Source: Sulfitobacter delicatus (GTDB taxonomy: Bacteria; Pseudomonadota; Alphaproteobacteria; Rhodobacterales; Rhodobacteraceae). Taken from it: a stretch of DNA of 64,000 nt. Position numbers and translations under genes: made by a program. The notes beneath the pieces were generated by a model, which worked only from the letters and a program-made list of their open reading frames with translations, was not told the origin of the DNA and did no database searches. This document shows positions 63,834-64,000 of the stretch, one piece after another. The DNA lies in contig NZ_FNBP01000004.1 of NCBI RefSeq assembly GCF_900102535.1, forward strand, positions 248,001 through 312,000, given 5' to 3'. The first letter of the stretch is position 1, and each line of letters begins with the position of its first letter.

Positions 63834-64000
63834 CGCTTCACTTCGGGTCGCCCCCGGAATATCTGACGTGGTCCCAGGACCGACCTCCGGAAGCCGTGAC
63901 CTCGCAGGCTGCGGAGCACCTGAGGCGCGCGTCTCGAATTCTGGGGGACGTTCGGACAGGTTGCAGGCCTTGGAATGCAGATCGACGGTTGATGGATCGC

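Overview
The window looks like a chromosome segment of a Roseobacter-group alphaproteobacterium (Rhodobacterales, Sulfitobacter-like). This is inferred from GC-rich coding, the purine-degradation and chemotaxis gene orders and the family types; no taxonomic marker gene is present, so the assignment is tentative. Two regions differ sharply: a compact core-genome half (1 to about 29740) and an integrated mobile island (about 29790 to the window end) that carries cargo.

Core half. After a partial AbrB-type membrane protein (1-771) and two face-to-face gene remnants (799-1252) come two secreted metallo-beta-lactamase-fold proteins. A urate-to-glyoxylate locus follows: cytochrome-linked urate oxidase PuuD, a LysR regulator, hydroxyisourate hydrolase, a fused allantoinase/OHCU decarboxylase, ureidoglycolate lyase, a purine permease and ureidoglycine aminohydrolase. 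Housekeeping genes RlmE and Ppx/GppA are next, then a one-carbon set (small conserved protein, MTHFR, pterin-binding methyltransferase). A chemotaxis operon (STAS, CheY, CheA, CheW, CheR, CheY, small protein, with CheD and CheB on the opposite strand) is followed by a TetR-controlled oxidoreductase operon and a MarR/MFS drug-export pair.

Island. A 3' half of a tRNA-Arg gene (29744-29790) followed at once by a tyrosine integrase marks the left attachment end. The backbone is a plasmid/ICE-like set (DUF932, ParB-like, Toprim, DUF2493, DUF736, DUF2285, excisionase-like HTH, DUF2840, TraF-type peptidase, lytic transglycosylase, DUF3363 relaxase, TraG coupling protein, ribbon-helix-helix protein). 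It has relaxosome and coupling genes, but no Trb/VirB mating-pair genes are visible, so in this window it is at best mobilizable. Two pairs of backbone genes share repeated leader sequences.

Cargo lies between backbone genes and has lower GC. The most interesting piece is a three-gene operon on the minus strand (35496 to 33019): a 69-residue cysteine-bearing peptide followed by two E1/ThiF-like enzymes, each with a PqqD-like N-terminal domain, which looks like an undescribed RiPP pathway. Other cargo is defence-like: a GHKL ATPase with a probable nuclease tail, ParDE, an AvcD/DcdV-type antiviral deaminase with a companion gene, a truncated HsdR, and a TcmP-like gene broken up by nested IS66, IS3 (with a 4-bp target duplication) and IS256 elements. 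The window ends in a class A penicillin-binding protein whose reading frame stays open to the edge.
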